From contig NZ_ML133571.1 in assembly GCF_003985125.1 (NCBI RefSeq), positions 268,688 to 332,687 on the forward strand: a stretch of 64,000 nucleotides of DNA. The letters are read 5' to 3'. The notes below the pieces were generated by a model. The model did no database searches, was not told the origin of the DNA, and saw only the letters and a program-made list of their open reading frames with translations. Positions 6,891 through 15,157 of this stretch are shown in pieces. Source of the DNA: Rhizobium phaseoli (GTDB lineage: Bacteria > Pseudomonadota > Alphaproteobacteria > Rhizobiales > Rhizobiaceae). The position numbers and the translations under genes were made by a program. Every line of letters begins with the position of its first letter. The first letter of the stretch is position 1.

Positions 6891-6915
6891 AACTCCATAT
6901 CTGCGCGGAAGTTCC
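6891..6915 (-). promoter_or_regulatory. Candidate EcfG-type promoter
   Basis: On the minus strand GGAAC (6911-6915), 16 bases, AGTT (6891-6894). It lies 45 bases upstream of the permease-like gene starting at 6846. It fits GGAAC-N18-TT. Confidence 0.5.
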
Positions 6916-7062
6916 TTATGCGCTCCAGACCGGCGACGGCGCCCTCACTCCGCCAGATTGCCATCCAGGCGCTCTGCCGCGGACTTCATGCATAAAGTGC
7001 GGCTTAACTCTCGGTTTTTGTGGCTGCTCCAGAAACAGCCGCATGTTTTCGGGCGCCACGCG

Positions 7063-7362
7063 TCAGCGTTTTTGAGATTTGGCGACAGCCCGCTTTTGAT
7101 GGCTAAGGACGAGCTCGATCTGGACATCCTGCTGAAACTCCAGCACCTGCTGACGGACATCGCTCTCCGCAATGCCCGCGGCCAACAACTGGTCGGCCAG
7201 CCTGCGGCATTCGGCCTTCCAGAATTCGATCGCGTCCGCACCATGACGCCGGCCTAGTTCTCGGGCGCAGCGCTCGATATTGGCGATTCCGGTAGCGGAG
7301 GGAAAGGCAATGACCTTGCCTTCATGAGAGGCGGCAGGGCGGCGGGTCGTTTCAGTAGCCAT
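7063..7362 (-). CDS. DUF6074-like small protein
   Basis: 99 aa. It has a short disordered N-terminus, then GKVIAFPSATGIANIERCAREL and FWKAECRRLADQLLAAGI, ending in a basic tail. VIAFP, a conserved Cys-Ala, and FW followed by a Leu/Ala-rich helix match small rhizobial proteins placed in DUF6074. No signal or membrane segment. It is a single gene. The family name is from memory of the pattern; function unknown. Confidence 0.6.
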   Translation of the reverse strand: MATETTRRPAASHEGKVIAFPSATGIANIERCARELGRRHGADAIEFWKAECRRLADQLLAAGIAESDVRQQVLEFQQDVQIELVLSHQKRAVAKSQKR

Positions 7363-7551
7363 CGAACACAGGTTTCCTTTGATCCTATGTGTTGTCTACG
7401 GGACGATGGTTAATGCTTTCTATTCGTTTGCCTGGTTCGACGGCAAGACTTGGCTCCGCGTGGTCACATCGCACTGTCTTCGACCTTGACGGCGGCCCGC
7501 CGATGCGCCGACAGTCTCGGTCGTGACCGACACCTCAGCCAGCAGAGACCA

Positions 7552-8823
7552 ATGATGACAATAACCGCCGCCCCCCGCGACTTCCTGAAAAGCCTGTTCG
7601 ACGCGGCGGTTCGCGCCGCCGATCCGTTGACCGGCATAAAGGCCCGTCTGCCGGAGAAGCCGAAAGGCAGAACCGTGGTGATCGGCGCCGGCAAGGGCGC
7701 GGCGCAGATGGCCCAAGCGCTCGAAAGCGTCTGGGACGGACCGCTCGAGGGACTGGTGGTCACCCGATACGGCTACGGCTGCGACACGCGCCACACCGAG
7801 ATCATCGAGGCGGCTCACCCGGTGCCCGATGCGGCGGGGCTTGCTGCGGCAAGGCGGTTGATGGAAACGGTGAACCAGCTGACGGAAGACGATCTGGTGA
7901 TTGCTCTCGTCTGCGGCGGCGGCTCGGCGCTGCTGCCCGCCCCGCCGAAGGGACTGACCCTTGAAGACGAGATTGCACTCAACGAAATGCTGCTTGCTTC
8001 GGGCGCGCCGATCTCGGCGATGAATGTCGTGCGCAAGCATCTCTCCACCATCAAAGGCGGCAGACTTGCGGCGGCGACGAAAGCGAGGGTCGTCAGCCTG
8101 ATCGTGTCCGACATTCCGGGCGATAATCCCGCCCATGTCGCCTCAGGGCCGACCGTGCCCGACAGTTCAACTCGGCACGAGGCCCTCGAGATTATCAGGC
8201 AATACGGATTGCCGCTGCCGCAGGCCGCCCTCGATCATCTGAACTCGCCGAAAGCTGATGCGCCTCGTCCGGACGATCCGGTGTTTTCCCGGCACGAGCA
8301 TCACATCATTGCCTCGGCCGGCGTATCGCTGGAGGCAGCGGCCGCCCAGGCGAAAGAGCAAGGGATCGAAGCGGCTATCCTTTCCGATGCGATCGAAGGT
8401 GAATCGCGCGACGTGGCGCTGGTGCATGCGGCGATCGCCCGCGAGGTGCTCGGTCGGAACAGGCCTTTTTCGAAGCCGGTCGTCATCCTGTCCGGCGGCG
8501 AGACGACGGTGACGCTCCGGGGCAAGGGCGGCAAGGGCGGGCGCAACGGCGAGTTCGCGCTCGCCATGGCGCTCGCGATCGACGGACAGCAGGACATTCA
8601 TGTCCTTGCCGCCGACACGGACGGCATCGACGGCTCGGAAGACAATGCCGGCGCCTTTGCCGATGGCGGCACAGTCAAGCGCCTTCGCACCGCCGGGCTC
8701 GACGCGCGCCGGCTGCTTGACGGCAATGACAGCTATTCGGGCTTTGCTGCCGTCGGCGACCTCTTCGAAACGGGGCCGACCGGAACCAACGTCAATGATT
8801 TCAGAGCCATTCTGATCGGTTAA
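7552..8823 (+). CDS. ttuD: Glycerate 2-kinase / hydroxypyruvate reductase-annotated MOFRL protein
   Basis: 423 aa from ATG 7552 (or 7555); codons further upstream look non-coding. The family features are present: VVIGAGKGAAQMAQALE near the start, VCGGGSALLPAP, NVVRKHLSTIKGGRLA, SDIPGD, and the C-terminal MOFRL domain with ILSGGETTVTL and DTDGIDGSEDNAGA. These proteins phosphorylate D-glycerate to 2-phosphoglycerate; TtuD of tartrate catabolism is annotated hydroxypyruvate reductase although the fold is a kinase. It stands alone, so glycerate/hydroxypyruvate use is the safest role. Confidence 0.88.
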   Translation: MMTITAAPRDFLKSLFDAAVRAADPLTGIKARLPEKPKGRTVVIGAGKGAAQMAQALESVWDGPLEGLVVTRYGYGCDTRHTEIIEAAHPVPDAAGLAAARRLMETVNQLTEDDLVIALVCGGGSALLPAPPKGLTLEDEIALNEMLLASGAPISAMNVVRKHLSTIKGGRLAAATKARVVSLIVSDIPGDNPAHVASGPTVPDSSTRHEALEIIRQYGLPLPQAALDHLNSPKADAPRPDDPVFSRHEHHIIASAGVSLEAAAAQAKEQGIEAAILSDAIEGESRDVALVHAAIAREVLGRNRPFSKPVVILSGGETTVTLRGKGGKGGRNGEFALAMALAIDGQQDIHVLAADTDGIDGSEDNAGAFADGGTVKRLRTAGLDARRLLDGNDSYSGFAAVGDLFETGPTGTNVNDFRAILIG

Positions 8824-8835
8824 GACCCGGCCGGA

Positions 8836-9789
8836 TCACGCCGTGATCCGCCCCTGCCCGACAAGCCAGCCGACCGATTCCTGCACCGCCTGCAGCGACG
8901 TATATCGCGGCGTGTAACCGAGCAGGCGTGCGGCTTTGGCGATCGAGCAATTCGGACTGCGGGCAATATGCTCCCATGTCGCCTCCGCATCCTCGGCCGT
9001 CTGGCCTTCGGCCCAGACGTCGAACGGGGCGAAGGTGAGGTTCGGTTCTCGCCCGAACCAGCGCGACATCGCCTCCGCATAACCGCGAAGGGTCAGGGCC
9101 TGCTCCGAAACCGCGTGGAAACTTTCTCCGATCGATGCGTTCCAGCGGGCAATTGCATCCATGAACATCGCCGCCACGTCATCGGCGTGGACGTGATGAA
9201 CGGTCTCCAGGCCGAAATTGGGCAGGGCCAGGGTTTCGCCGCGGGCAAGGGTCGAGAAGACCTCCAGGTTGAAATTGCCGGCCGGATTGAGTGGCGCCCA
9301 TCCGGTGCCGACGATGTGGCCGGGGTGGATGATGGTTGCCGGGAAGCCTTGCAGCCGTGCCTGCTGCAGCAGATAGGTTTCGATCGCCGCCTTCTGGATA
9401 CCATAGTCACCGAAGGGAGACTTCGGCGCCTCCTCCCGTGTCGGCACTGTCGTGGGGTAACCATGTGTCCAGATCGTGCCGGTGTGCAGGAAGTGGCCGA
9501 CATGCCCGGACAAGGCCGTCACCAGTTGCTCGGCACTTTCCAGCGTGAAGCAGATCATGTCGATGACGATATCGGCCTTCAATGCGCGCACGGCTTTGCC
9601 GAATTCGCCGGCCCGCTCCATCCCGGCCCGATCCATCTGGCGCTGGTCGACGCAGGCCCAGGCGTGGTTTTCCCTATAAGGCTTCGCCGCGCCGCGGCTG
9701 ATGGTGACGACGTCGTGCCCCGCCTCCACCAGACGCGGAACAAGATAGGTTCCGACATGGCCCGTCGCCCCGATGACCAAAACCCGCAT
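8836..9789 (-). CDS. NAD(P)-dependent epimerase/dehydratase-like protein
   Basis: 317 aa, start at 9789 (MRVLVIGATGHVGTYLVPRL). The glycine-rich GATGHVG Rossmann motif opens the protein. A segment near residue 130 (YGIQKAAIETYLL) supplies the Tyr-x3-Lys pair of extended SDRs. IIHPGHIVGTGWAPLNP resembles the substrate loop. This places it among sugar-nucleotide epimerase-like extended SDRs; the substrate is not evident. It is tail-to-tail with the glycerate kinase gene (12-base gap). Confidence 0.82.
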   Translation of the reverse strand: MRVLVIGATGHVGTYLVPRLVEAGHDVVTISRGAAKPYRENHAWACVDQRQMDRAGMERAGEFGKAVRALKADIVIDMICFTLESAEQLVTALSGHVGHFLHTGTIWTHGYPTTVPTREEAPKSPFGDYGIQKAAIETYLLQQARLQGFPATIIHPGHIVGTGWAPLNPAGNFNLEVFSTLARGETLALPNFGLETVHHVHADDVAAMFMDAIARWNASIGESFHAVSEQALTLRGYAEAMSRWFGREPNLTFAPFDVWAEGQTAEDAEATWEHIARSPNCSIAKAARLLGYTPRYTSLQAVQESVGWLVGQGRITA

Positions 9790-9883
9790 TGTCGTTCCTC
9801 CCTTGGCATGATCCGCACCGACTATGCTGCGCCGACCCAAGATCCTGCAAGCGGAGTTTTCCCCGGAATGGCTAACCGCCCGG

Positions 9884-10840
9884 CTATTGATTCTTGAAAA
9901 CCAGACAGGTGCCGCCGTGCCGGCGGATCTGGTTGCAGACGTCGTTGGCTTCCATGCGCGTCTGCCGGGCGATGCGGGCGACATAACGCGGACGGAAACC
10001 GAAGCTGCGGTCGCGCTGGCGCAGGATCAGCGGCTGCTCCGCATCCAGGGGCGAAGGCAGATCCTGCACGGCATCGAGAAACAGGCGCCGGGCCACCGCT
10101 ACATCGGCATTCGCGGCCAGCTGAACGCCCCAGGGCGCCCAGTTGCCCTCCTGACGCCAGGGCGTTTCCTTCAACCTCCGCCTTTCGGCGAGCGCAACGC
10201 AGCCATCGAGAAAGGGCTTGTCCTTATCGAGCGGGGCTGCGGCATTCTCCGGCGGGTTATCCTTCCATTCCTCGACCGTATGGGCAGTGATCGCCATCAC
10301 ATAACCCCGCGTCTCGTAAGGTAATCTGCCTGACGTAAGATAAGCGGCAAGACCGTTTTCGCCGGCATTATAGGCGGCCGCGGCAAGGCCGAGATTGCCG
10401 AACCGATTTCGCAACTCGTCGAGATACTGCGCCGACTTCCTGAGCGCTTCCAATACCTGATAGCTGTCTTCGAGGCCGCGCAGTTTCGCCGTTCCGGGCA
10501 TGAACTGCGCAATTCCCTGCGCTCCCTTGAAGCTGACGGCATCGGGGCGAAAGGTGCTCTCACGCCAGATGAGACGGGCGAAATAATCCGGCGGCAACTG
10601 ATTGGCCGCGGCGAAATGCTCGATCGCGGCGCAGAGATCGCGATTGAAATTGTCCTTGCGGATGCAGAGCGTCTCGCCTGATCCCGAGGCCGAAGGCCCC
10701 GAATAGAGACAGGCCGGCTCGGCAGTGCTCTCTTCCGGCCGAGCCTTTGGCGTGCCCGCCATGGAAAGCAGGAAACAGAGCGAAAGCATGGCCTTCGCCG
10801 ATCTCCTCACCATATCGGACTGACGCTTTCGCCCTATCAT
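9884..10840 (-). CDS. Lytic transglycosylase (SLT domain)
   Basis: 318 aa (alternative start 10813, MVRRSAK, which gives the better signal peptide). After a signal sequence, the SLT core reads FARLIWRESTFRPDAVSFKG (catalytic Glu in WRES), GIAQFMPGTA and AAAYNAGENG. It cleaves peptidoglycan in the periplasm to 1,6-anhydro-muropeptides. The C-terminal third (VAVARRLFLDAVQDLP, then ARQTRMEANDVCNQIRRHGG) is a non-catalytic extension with paired cysteines that may bind the wall. Single gene, transcribed toward the epimerase gene. Confidence 0.9.
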   Translation of the reverse strand: MIGRKRQSDMVRRSAKAMLSLCFLLSMAGTPKARPEESTAEPACLYSGPSASGSGETLCIRKDNFNRDLCAAIEHFAAANQLPPDYFARLIWRESTFRPDAVSFKGAQGIAQFMPGTAKLRGLEDSYQVLEALRKSAQYLDELRNRFGNLGLAAAAYNAGENGLAAYLTSGRLPYETRGYVMAITAHTVEEWKDNPPENAAAPLDKDKPFLDGCVALAERRRLKETPWRQEGNWAPWGVQLAANADVAVARRLFLDAVQDLPSPLDAEQPLILRQRDRSFGFRPRYVARIARQTRMEANDVCNQIRRHGGTCLVFKNQ

Positions 10841-11022
10841 TGGATCTCGGCAGGTTCGACTTCCATCGCGACGCCTATCTTAGATACCATCAATCCAGGC
10901 GCGACGCTTCCCCATTTGGCCCGGACGGTCTGAGCTTTCCAATTTTCGTCTTTCATGCGAAAAAGCGCTCGCAGCCGACGACGATCTATTAGACGCCCCG
11001 GCCACCAGAGTGGAGACCAAAC

Positions 11023-11592
11023 ATGGGTGTGACTAAGATCGCTATAGGCGCAATACTGCTGGGCACCATTCACCCCGTTTCAGCTTTTGCGGTAAACGCC
11101 GAACACGCGACGGCAGCGGGTCCTCTAGCGAATCATGACGATGCGGTCATCAATACGTTTCAGGTGATGTGCACGCTTGAGCCCGAAAATTTTGAACGTA
11201 TCAGCGCCACAGCGCAGGCGATGTCCATGCGGAAGTCAACGGATAAGACGGAAAAGCAAACTGCAGACATCACGCGTCATGTCGAAGTCTTTGAAGGAAC
11301 TCTCACCACTGGTCGCTTCAGCTTGCTTCTCGAGAAGATCAGCGGTCCCGCTATCAACGCCACAAACTGCGGAGTGGCATCAAATACACAGGACAAACGC
11401 GCATTTTTTGATGACATGGTCAGAACTCTTCACCTGAGCCAGAGCGGCTCCACACGAACCAGCCTAAATGGCAATCCGCTGACAACGTGGGACGATGTTT
11501 ACGGCCCTCACACATTTCTCGATTTCACAGATCTCAGGGGGAGCAATGGCGTTCTGGTCCAGTTGTTGGATGCGCCAGCGAAACCTGAATAG
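11023..11592 (+). CDS. Exported protein of unknown function
   Basis: 189 aa. A signal peptide (TKIAIGAILLGTIHPVSAFA) is followed by a mature part with two cysteines (VMCTLEP and NATNCGV), probably one disulfide in the periplasm. Codon use is less GC-biased than in neighbours. I recognise no family. It is followed closely by the terminator-like hairpin at 11603. Confidence 0.65.
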   Translation: MGVTKIAIGAILLGTIHPVSAFAVNAEHATAAGPLANHDDAVINTFQVMCTLEPENFERISATAQAMSMRKSTDKTEKQTADITRHVEVFEGTLTTGRFSLLLEKISGPAINATNCGVASNTQDKRAFFDDMVRTLHLSQSGSTRTSLNGNPLTTWDDVYGPHTFLDFTDLRGSNGVLVQLLDAPAKPE

Positions 11593-11602
11593 CCCTGATC
11601 AC

Positions 11603-11640
11603 AAAAAAGCCGCCGGGCCAATGGCCACGGCGGCGGGCTT
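11603..11640 (-). terminator. Rho-independent terminator of the peroxiredoxin gene
   Basis: GCCGCCG (11609-11615) pairs with CGGCGGC (11628-11634), enclosing a nested GGCC/GGCC pair. On the minus strand the stem is followed by six T residues (A-run at 11603-11608). It sits just after the peroxiredoxin stop. Confidence 0.75.
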
Positions 11641-11651
11641 CACAGCAGCGA

Positions 11652-12311
11652 TCAGGCCGACGGCTGCTTCGTCTTTCTCAGATACGGCAGCACCGTATCG
11701 AAGGAGCCGAAGCGCGTGATCGCGTCTTCGTTGGACACCGCGGCGGTGATGATGACGTCCTCGCCCTGATTCCAGTTCGCCGGCGTCGCCACCTGGTGCT
11801 TTGCCGTCAGCTGGATGGAATCGATGGCGCGCAGGATCTCGTTGAAATTCCGGCCGGTCGTCATCGGGTAGGTCAGGATCAGCTTGATCTTCTTGTCAGG
11901 GCCGATGATGAAAACCGAACGCACCGTCGCGTTGTCGGCAGGCGTGCGGCCTTCCGAGCTCTCGCCGGCGCCGGCCGGCAGCATGTCGTAGAGCTTGGCG
12001 ACCTTGAGATCCTTGTCGCCGATCAGCGGATATTCGACGTCGAAGCCGGTAGCCGTCTTGATGTCGCCCTTCCACTTGGCATGGCTTTCCACAGGATCGA
12101 CGGAGATACCGATGATCTTGGCGCCACGCTTGGAAAATTCGCCCGCCAGGCCGGCCATGGCGCCGAGCTCGGTGGTGCAGACGGGCGTGAAATTCTTCGG
12201 GTGCGAGAACAGAACCGCCCAGCCATTGCCGATCCAGTCATGGAAGCTGATCGGTCCCTGCGTGGTGTCGGCAGTAAAATCGGGGGCAATATCGTTGATA
12301 CGCAAGCTCAT
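11652..12311 (-). CDS. 1-Cys (Prx6-type) peroxiredoxin
   Basis: 219 aa. The peroxidatic motif SHPKNFTPVCTTELG places Cys45 at the usual spot. The C-terminal dimer extension (YPMTTGRNFNEILRAIDSIQ, TPANWNQGEDVII) is typical of the Prx6 class. It reduces H2O2 and organic peroxides in the cytoplasm. No resolving Cys is present in the C-terminal part, so it should act as a 1-Cys enzyme. It is a single gene with its own terminator. Nothing else is seen in the 530 bases upstream except the palindrome at 12780. Confidence 0.93.
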   Translation of the reverse strand: MSLRINDIAPDFTADTTQGPISFHDWIGNGWAVLFSHPKNFTPVCTTELGAMAGLAGEFSKRGAKIIGISVDPVESHAKWKGDIKTATGFDVEYPLIGDKDLKVAKLYDMLPAGAGESSEGRTPADNATVRSVFIIGPDKKIKLILTYPMTTGRNFNEILRAIDSIQLTAKHQVATPANWNQGEDVIITAAVSNEDAITRFGSFDTVLPYLRKTKQPSA

Positions 12312-12779
12312 GGTCGGCCCTCCAAAGCCTTGTGTTAAATGTCGTTCATCTCAAATCGAGGGCATGGAACCCGTCCGCCGGAAGCGGTCGCGAGATTACG
12401 ATGATCAGGATCGCGCCCGCCCACAGTAACAGCTTCCCATCCCAGGATTTTAACTAGGTTATATATCACGATAACCGAAGGCATGCTCTTTCGATTTCCG
12501 GCCCGGCGCCGCATTATTTTTTCCCGCGGGCGCACAATGAAAGGGGTCAAAGCAGGCGCAACCGCCGCCCGCGCTCAGTCAGCCTGGATGATTTGATCCT
12601 GTCGAGGCCGCTGACAGCAGGCGAAATCGTCCTGGACGCCTTGAGCACCCTTCTGCCATTCAAAAACTTCCACGGTCTCATCGACTACTTCCAAAGATGA
12701 CCGTATCGACGCCAGCCTTGGATAGGCTTAGAATGCGTGTGGCTATACTGCGCCCGAAAGCGGCAGTTTGATCATTTTT

Positions 12780-12801
12780 TGTGCATATTTATTTATGCAC
12801 A
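12780..12801. promoter_or_regulatory. Perfect palindromic operator candidate upstream of nasT
   Basis: Arms TGTGCATA (12780-12787) and TATGCACA (12794-12801) are perfect reverse complements around six A/T bases. It lies 43 bases upstream of the chosen nasT start, within an otherwise gene-free stretch (12312-12843). It resembles a dimer binding site; arm polarity is opposite to the NtrC consensus (TGCAC...GTGCA), so the binding protein is not assigned. Confidence 0.5.
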
Positions 12802-12843
12802 CTTTTCAGGCGGGCGCGCTTGCCAAAATTGCTGCAGTGCGTC

Positions 12844-13443
12844 ATGAATATAGCAATGACGCATCTCGATCTGACGATTCTGGTCATCGACGAAAATGCC
12901 ATTCGCGCCTCGATCATCGAAGAAGGGCTGCGCGAGGCAGGGCATGCGCGCGTCACCGTGGTGCATGAGGTCAACGGCATCGCGCGCACCATCGAAACGC
13001 TTATGCCCGATGTGATCATCATCGATATCGAAAACCCCAACCGCGACATGATGGAGCATCTGTTCCAGCTGACGCGCACGGTCAGCCGGCCGATCGCCAT
13101 GTTCGTCGATCGCTCCGACACGGCCTCGATCGAGGCTGCGGTCGATGCCGGCGTCTCGGCCTATATCGTCGACGGATTGAAGAAGGAACGCGTCAAACCG
13201 ATCCTCGACATGGCCGTCAGCCGCTTCAATGCCTTCAGCCGATTGCGGCGGGAGCTTGCCGATGCCCGTTCGGCGTTGGAGGAGCGCAAGCTCATCGAGC
13301 GCGCCAAGGGCATATTGATGAAGAAACGCGGCCTGAGCGAGGAAGAGGCCTTCGCCCTGCTACGCCAGACTGCGATGAACGAAAAGAAGAAGATGTCGGA
13401 AATCGCCCAAAGCGTTGTCACCGCCGCGGGACTTTTGATGTGA
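12844..13443 (+). CDS. nasT: NasT: ANTAR-domain response regulator and transcription antiterminator
   Basis: 199 aa from ATG 12844 (12856 is an alternative; no clear ribosome site for either). The N-terminal receiver-like domain (LTILVIDENAIRASIIEEGL, DVIIIDIENPNRDMM) keeps an Asp pair. The C-terminal ANTAR domain reads LEERKLIERAKGILMKKRGL, then EEAFALLRQTAMNEKKKMSE. ANTAR proteins bind paired RNA hairpins and stop termination. NasS holds NasT inactive without nitrate. The nasS gene follows by 37 bases, and a leader with matching hairpins lies upstream of the transporter at 15158, so the target is probably in view. Confidence 0.92.
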   Translation: MNIAMTHLDLTILVIDENAIRASIIEEGLREAGHARVTVVHEVNGIARTIETLMPDVIIIDIENPNRDMMEHLFQLTRTVSRPIAMFVDRSDTASIEAAVDAGVSAYIVDGLKKERVKPILDMAVSRFNAFSRLRRELADARSALEERKLIERAKGILMKKRGLSEEEAFALLRQTAMNEKKKMSEIAQSVVTAAGLLM

Positions 13444-13480
13444 TGGCGAGCGGCCTCCTAAATTTCCGGAGGAAACCGGA

Positions 13481-14764
13481 GTGGACATGATCACGAAGAC
13501 CGCCAGTTCCAGCGGCGGGCTGCCTTCGCCCGCGCATATCAACAATGAAGGCCCGAAAGTGCTGCGGGCCGGCTTCATTCCGCTCGTCGACGCATCGGTA
13601 CTGATCGCGGCAGCGGAATTCGGCTTCGCGCAGAAGGAAGGCCTGACGCTCGATCTCGTCAAGGACGTCTCCTGGGCGAATGTGCGCGACCGCCTGGCAT
13701 TCCGCCAATTCGATATCGCCCACATGCTATCGCCGATGCCGGTCGCCTCCATGCTCGGCCTCGGCTCCAATCCCTCGCCGACGATCACACCGTTTTCGCT
13801 GGGGCGCGGCGGCAATGCGATCACGCTGTCGACGCGGCTCTTCGACCGGATGCGGGATGACGCCGGGCTGCCGGAAACGGCAAGCGCACTGGATAACGCC
13901 TATGCTCTGGCAAAAACGATCGCGGCGACAAAGGCACGCGGCGAGCCGCTGCCGACCTTCGGGGTCACCTATCCCTTCTCCTCGCATAATTACGAATTCC
14001 GCTACTGGCTGGCGGCCGGCGGCATCGATCCCGACAAGGACGTCAAACTTGTCGTCGTGCCGCCGCCGCTGACATCGGATGCGCTGGCAGCCGGGGCGAT
14101 CGACGGCTTCTGCGTCGGTGCGCCCTGGAACATGGTCGCCTCGGAGCGCGGTCTCGGCCGCATCGTTGCCGCCAAACAGGATATCTGGCCGTCGGCGCCG
14201 GAAAAGGTGATCGGCATGCGGCCGGATTGGGCGGAAAGTCATCCGGAGACTGTTTCCCGGCTGATCGTGGCGCTCGACGCGGCAGCCCGCTGGTGCGACC
14301 TGCCGGACAATCACGACGCGCTGGCCGCCGCCCTTGCCGATCCACGTTATATTGCTGCTCCCGTCGATATCATTCGCCGCGTTCTCGCCGGCGAATTCAG
14401 CCTCGATGCTAGAGGAAACCGGCGCATCATCGCCGATTATTTCCAGTTTCATTCCGGCTTCGCCAATTATCCCCGCCCGAGCCACGCGCTTTGGATCTAC
14501 AGCCAGATGATGCGCTGGGGGCAGGCCGAGGCAAGCCTGAACAAGGCGCGGGCCGCGGCCTCCGCCTACCGCCCGGACCTCTACCGCACGGCTCTCGGCG
14601 AGGCCAACGCACCTGGTGACGCCGATATCCGCATCGAAGGCAATGACGAAGGCGACCGCTTCATGGACGGCCACGTCTTCGATCCGACCGACCTGCCGGA
14701 TTATGTGGCAAGCTTTGCCGTCAAAAGCGCCCTGCCCTTCGCTCCCCACAGCGATGAGATCTGA
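13481..14764 (+). CDS. nasS: NasS: cytoplasmic nitrate/nitrite sensor of the NrtA/CmpA family
   Basis: 427 aa. The start is GTG 13481 (GGAGG eight bases upstream) or ATG 13487. The body is an NrtA-type periplasmic-binding fold: LRAGFIPLVDASVLIAAAEF, HMLSPMPVASMLG, GVTYPFSSHNYEFRYWLAAGG, FCVGAPWNMVASERG. There is no signal peptide or lipobox, and no ABC permease or ATPase gene is near, so it should act as the cytoplasmic sensor that binds nitrate and releases NasT, not as a transporter subunit. Confidence 0.9.
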   Translation: MDMITKTASSSGGLPSPAHINNEGPKVLRAGFIPLVDASVLIAAAEFGFAQKEGLTLDLVKDVSWANVRDRLAFRQFDIAHMLSPMPVASMLGLGSNPSPTITPFSLGRGGNAITLSTRLFDRMRDDAGLPETASALDNAYALAKTIAATKARGEPLPTFGVTYPFSSHNYEFRYWLAAGGIDPDKDVKLVVVPPPLTSDALAAGAIDGFCVGAPWNMVASERGLGRIVAAKQDIWPSAPEKVIGMRPDWAESHPETVSRLIVALDAAARWCDLPDNHDALAAALADPRYIAAPVDIIRRVLAGEFSLDARGNRRIIADYFQFHSGFANYPRPSHALWIYSQMMRWGQAEASLNKARAAASAYRPDLYRTALGEANAPGDADIRIEGNDEGDRFMDGHVFDPTDLPDYVASFAVKSALPFAPHSDEI

Positions 14765-14832
14765 TCCATGCCGGCCTGCACAAAACGCCAGCAAAGTTCG
14801 ATGCCCGCCGTCACCGCAACGCACAAAAGATT

Positions 14833-14864
14833 TGCACGTTTTTTGACAGCTGCAAAAACGTGCA
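14833..14864. promoter_or_regulatory. Upstream activator site candidate for the nitrate operon
   Basis: TGCACGTTTTT (14833-14843) and AAAAACGTGCA (14854-14864) form a perfect 11-bp inverted repeat with a 10-base spacer. The outer TGCAC...GTGCA words match NtrC half-sites. It is centred about 100 bases before the predicted sigma-54 start, the normal place for an enhancer-binding protein. NtrC is the likely but unproven ligand. Confidence 0.6.
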
Positions 14865-14923
14865 GATGGCGGCCTTCTGCAAATTATCTTTATTTTCAAC
14901 AACTTAAAGAAAATCCTCTAAAC

Positions 14924-14939
14924 TGGCACGCAGTTTGCA
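14924..14939 (+). promoter_or_regulatory. Sigma-54 (RpoN) promoter of the nitrate assimilation operon
   Basis: TGGCACG-CAGT-TTGCA is a full match to the -24/-12 consensus TGGCACG-N4-TTGCW. Transcription should begin near 14950, giving a leader of about 208 bases before the transporter ATG at 15158. Confidence 0.88.
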
Positions 14940-14949
14940 AGGCTATTAT

Positions 14950-15110
14950 CGCACAGATCAATGGCGATCAGCGCAGTGTGTGGGCGCAATAGGCGCTCGC
15001 AGAAGACCAAGAATTCGGCGTCCAATGGCGGGCGCCACCAGCAAAGCCGCTGATCAGGATATTTCGCGCACCTCGTGCAGCGCAGCCTGACCAGCGGCTT
15101 TTTGTTTTTA
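14950..15110 (+). promoter_or_regulatory. ANTAR (NasT-binding) antitermination leader: two AAUGGC hexaloop hairpins and a terminator
   Basis: Hairpin 1: GATC (14956-14959), loop AATGGC (14960-14965), GATC (14966-14969), with further pairs beyond mismatches. Hairpin 2: GGCGTCC (15017-15023), loop AATGGC (15024-15029), GGGCGCC (15030-15036). Both six-base loops are identical with A at position 1 and G at position 4, the known ANTAR RNA signature. An intrinsic terminator begins eight bases after hairpin 2. NasT binding should favour the hairpins and let RNA polymerase pass. The linker hairpin GGGCGC/GCGCTC (14982-14998) may take part. Confidence 0.82.
15044..15110 (+). terminator. Conditional intrinsic terminator in the nitrate operon leader
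   Basis: AAGCCGCTG-A-TCAGG (15044-15058) pairs with CCTGA-C-CAGCGGCTT (15086-15100), one A-C mismatch, followed by a T-rich tract (TTTGTTTTT). It lies between the NasT hairpins and the transporter gene, so it would block the operon unless NasT acts. Confidence 0.85.
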
Positions 15111-15157
15111 ACCCCCAGCGATGGATCGGCGCGACCTTGTCGGGCCACGGAGAAGCC

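Noticed and set aside
12780..12801. NtrC site before nasT
   Set aside because: The arms read TGTGCA...TGCACA, the reverse of the TGCAC...GTGCA order needed.
12808..12824. Sigma-54 promoter before nasT (GG...TTGCC)
   Set aside because: The GG and GC pairs are 11 rather than 10 bases apart and the -24 box is poor.
13727..14902. 391-codon minus-strand frame opposite nasS
   Set aside because: Shadow frame of a well-conserved gene; composition is typical of antisense translations.
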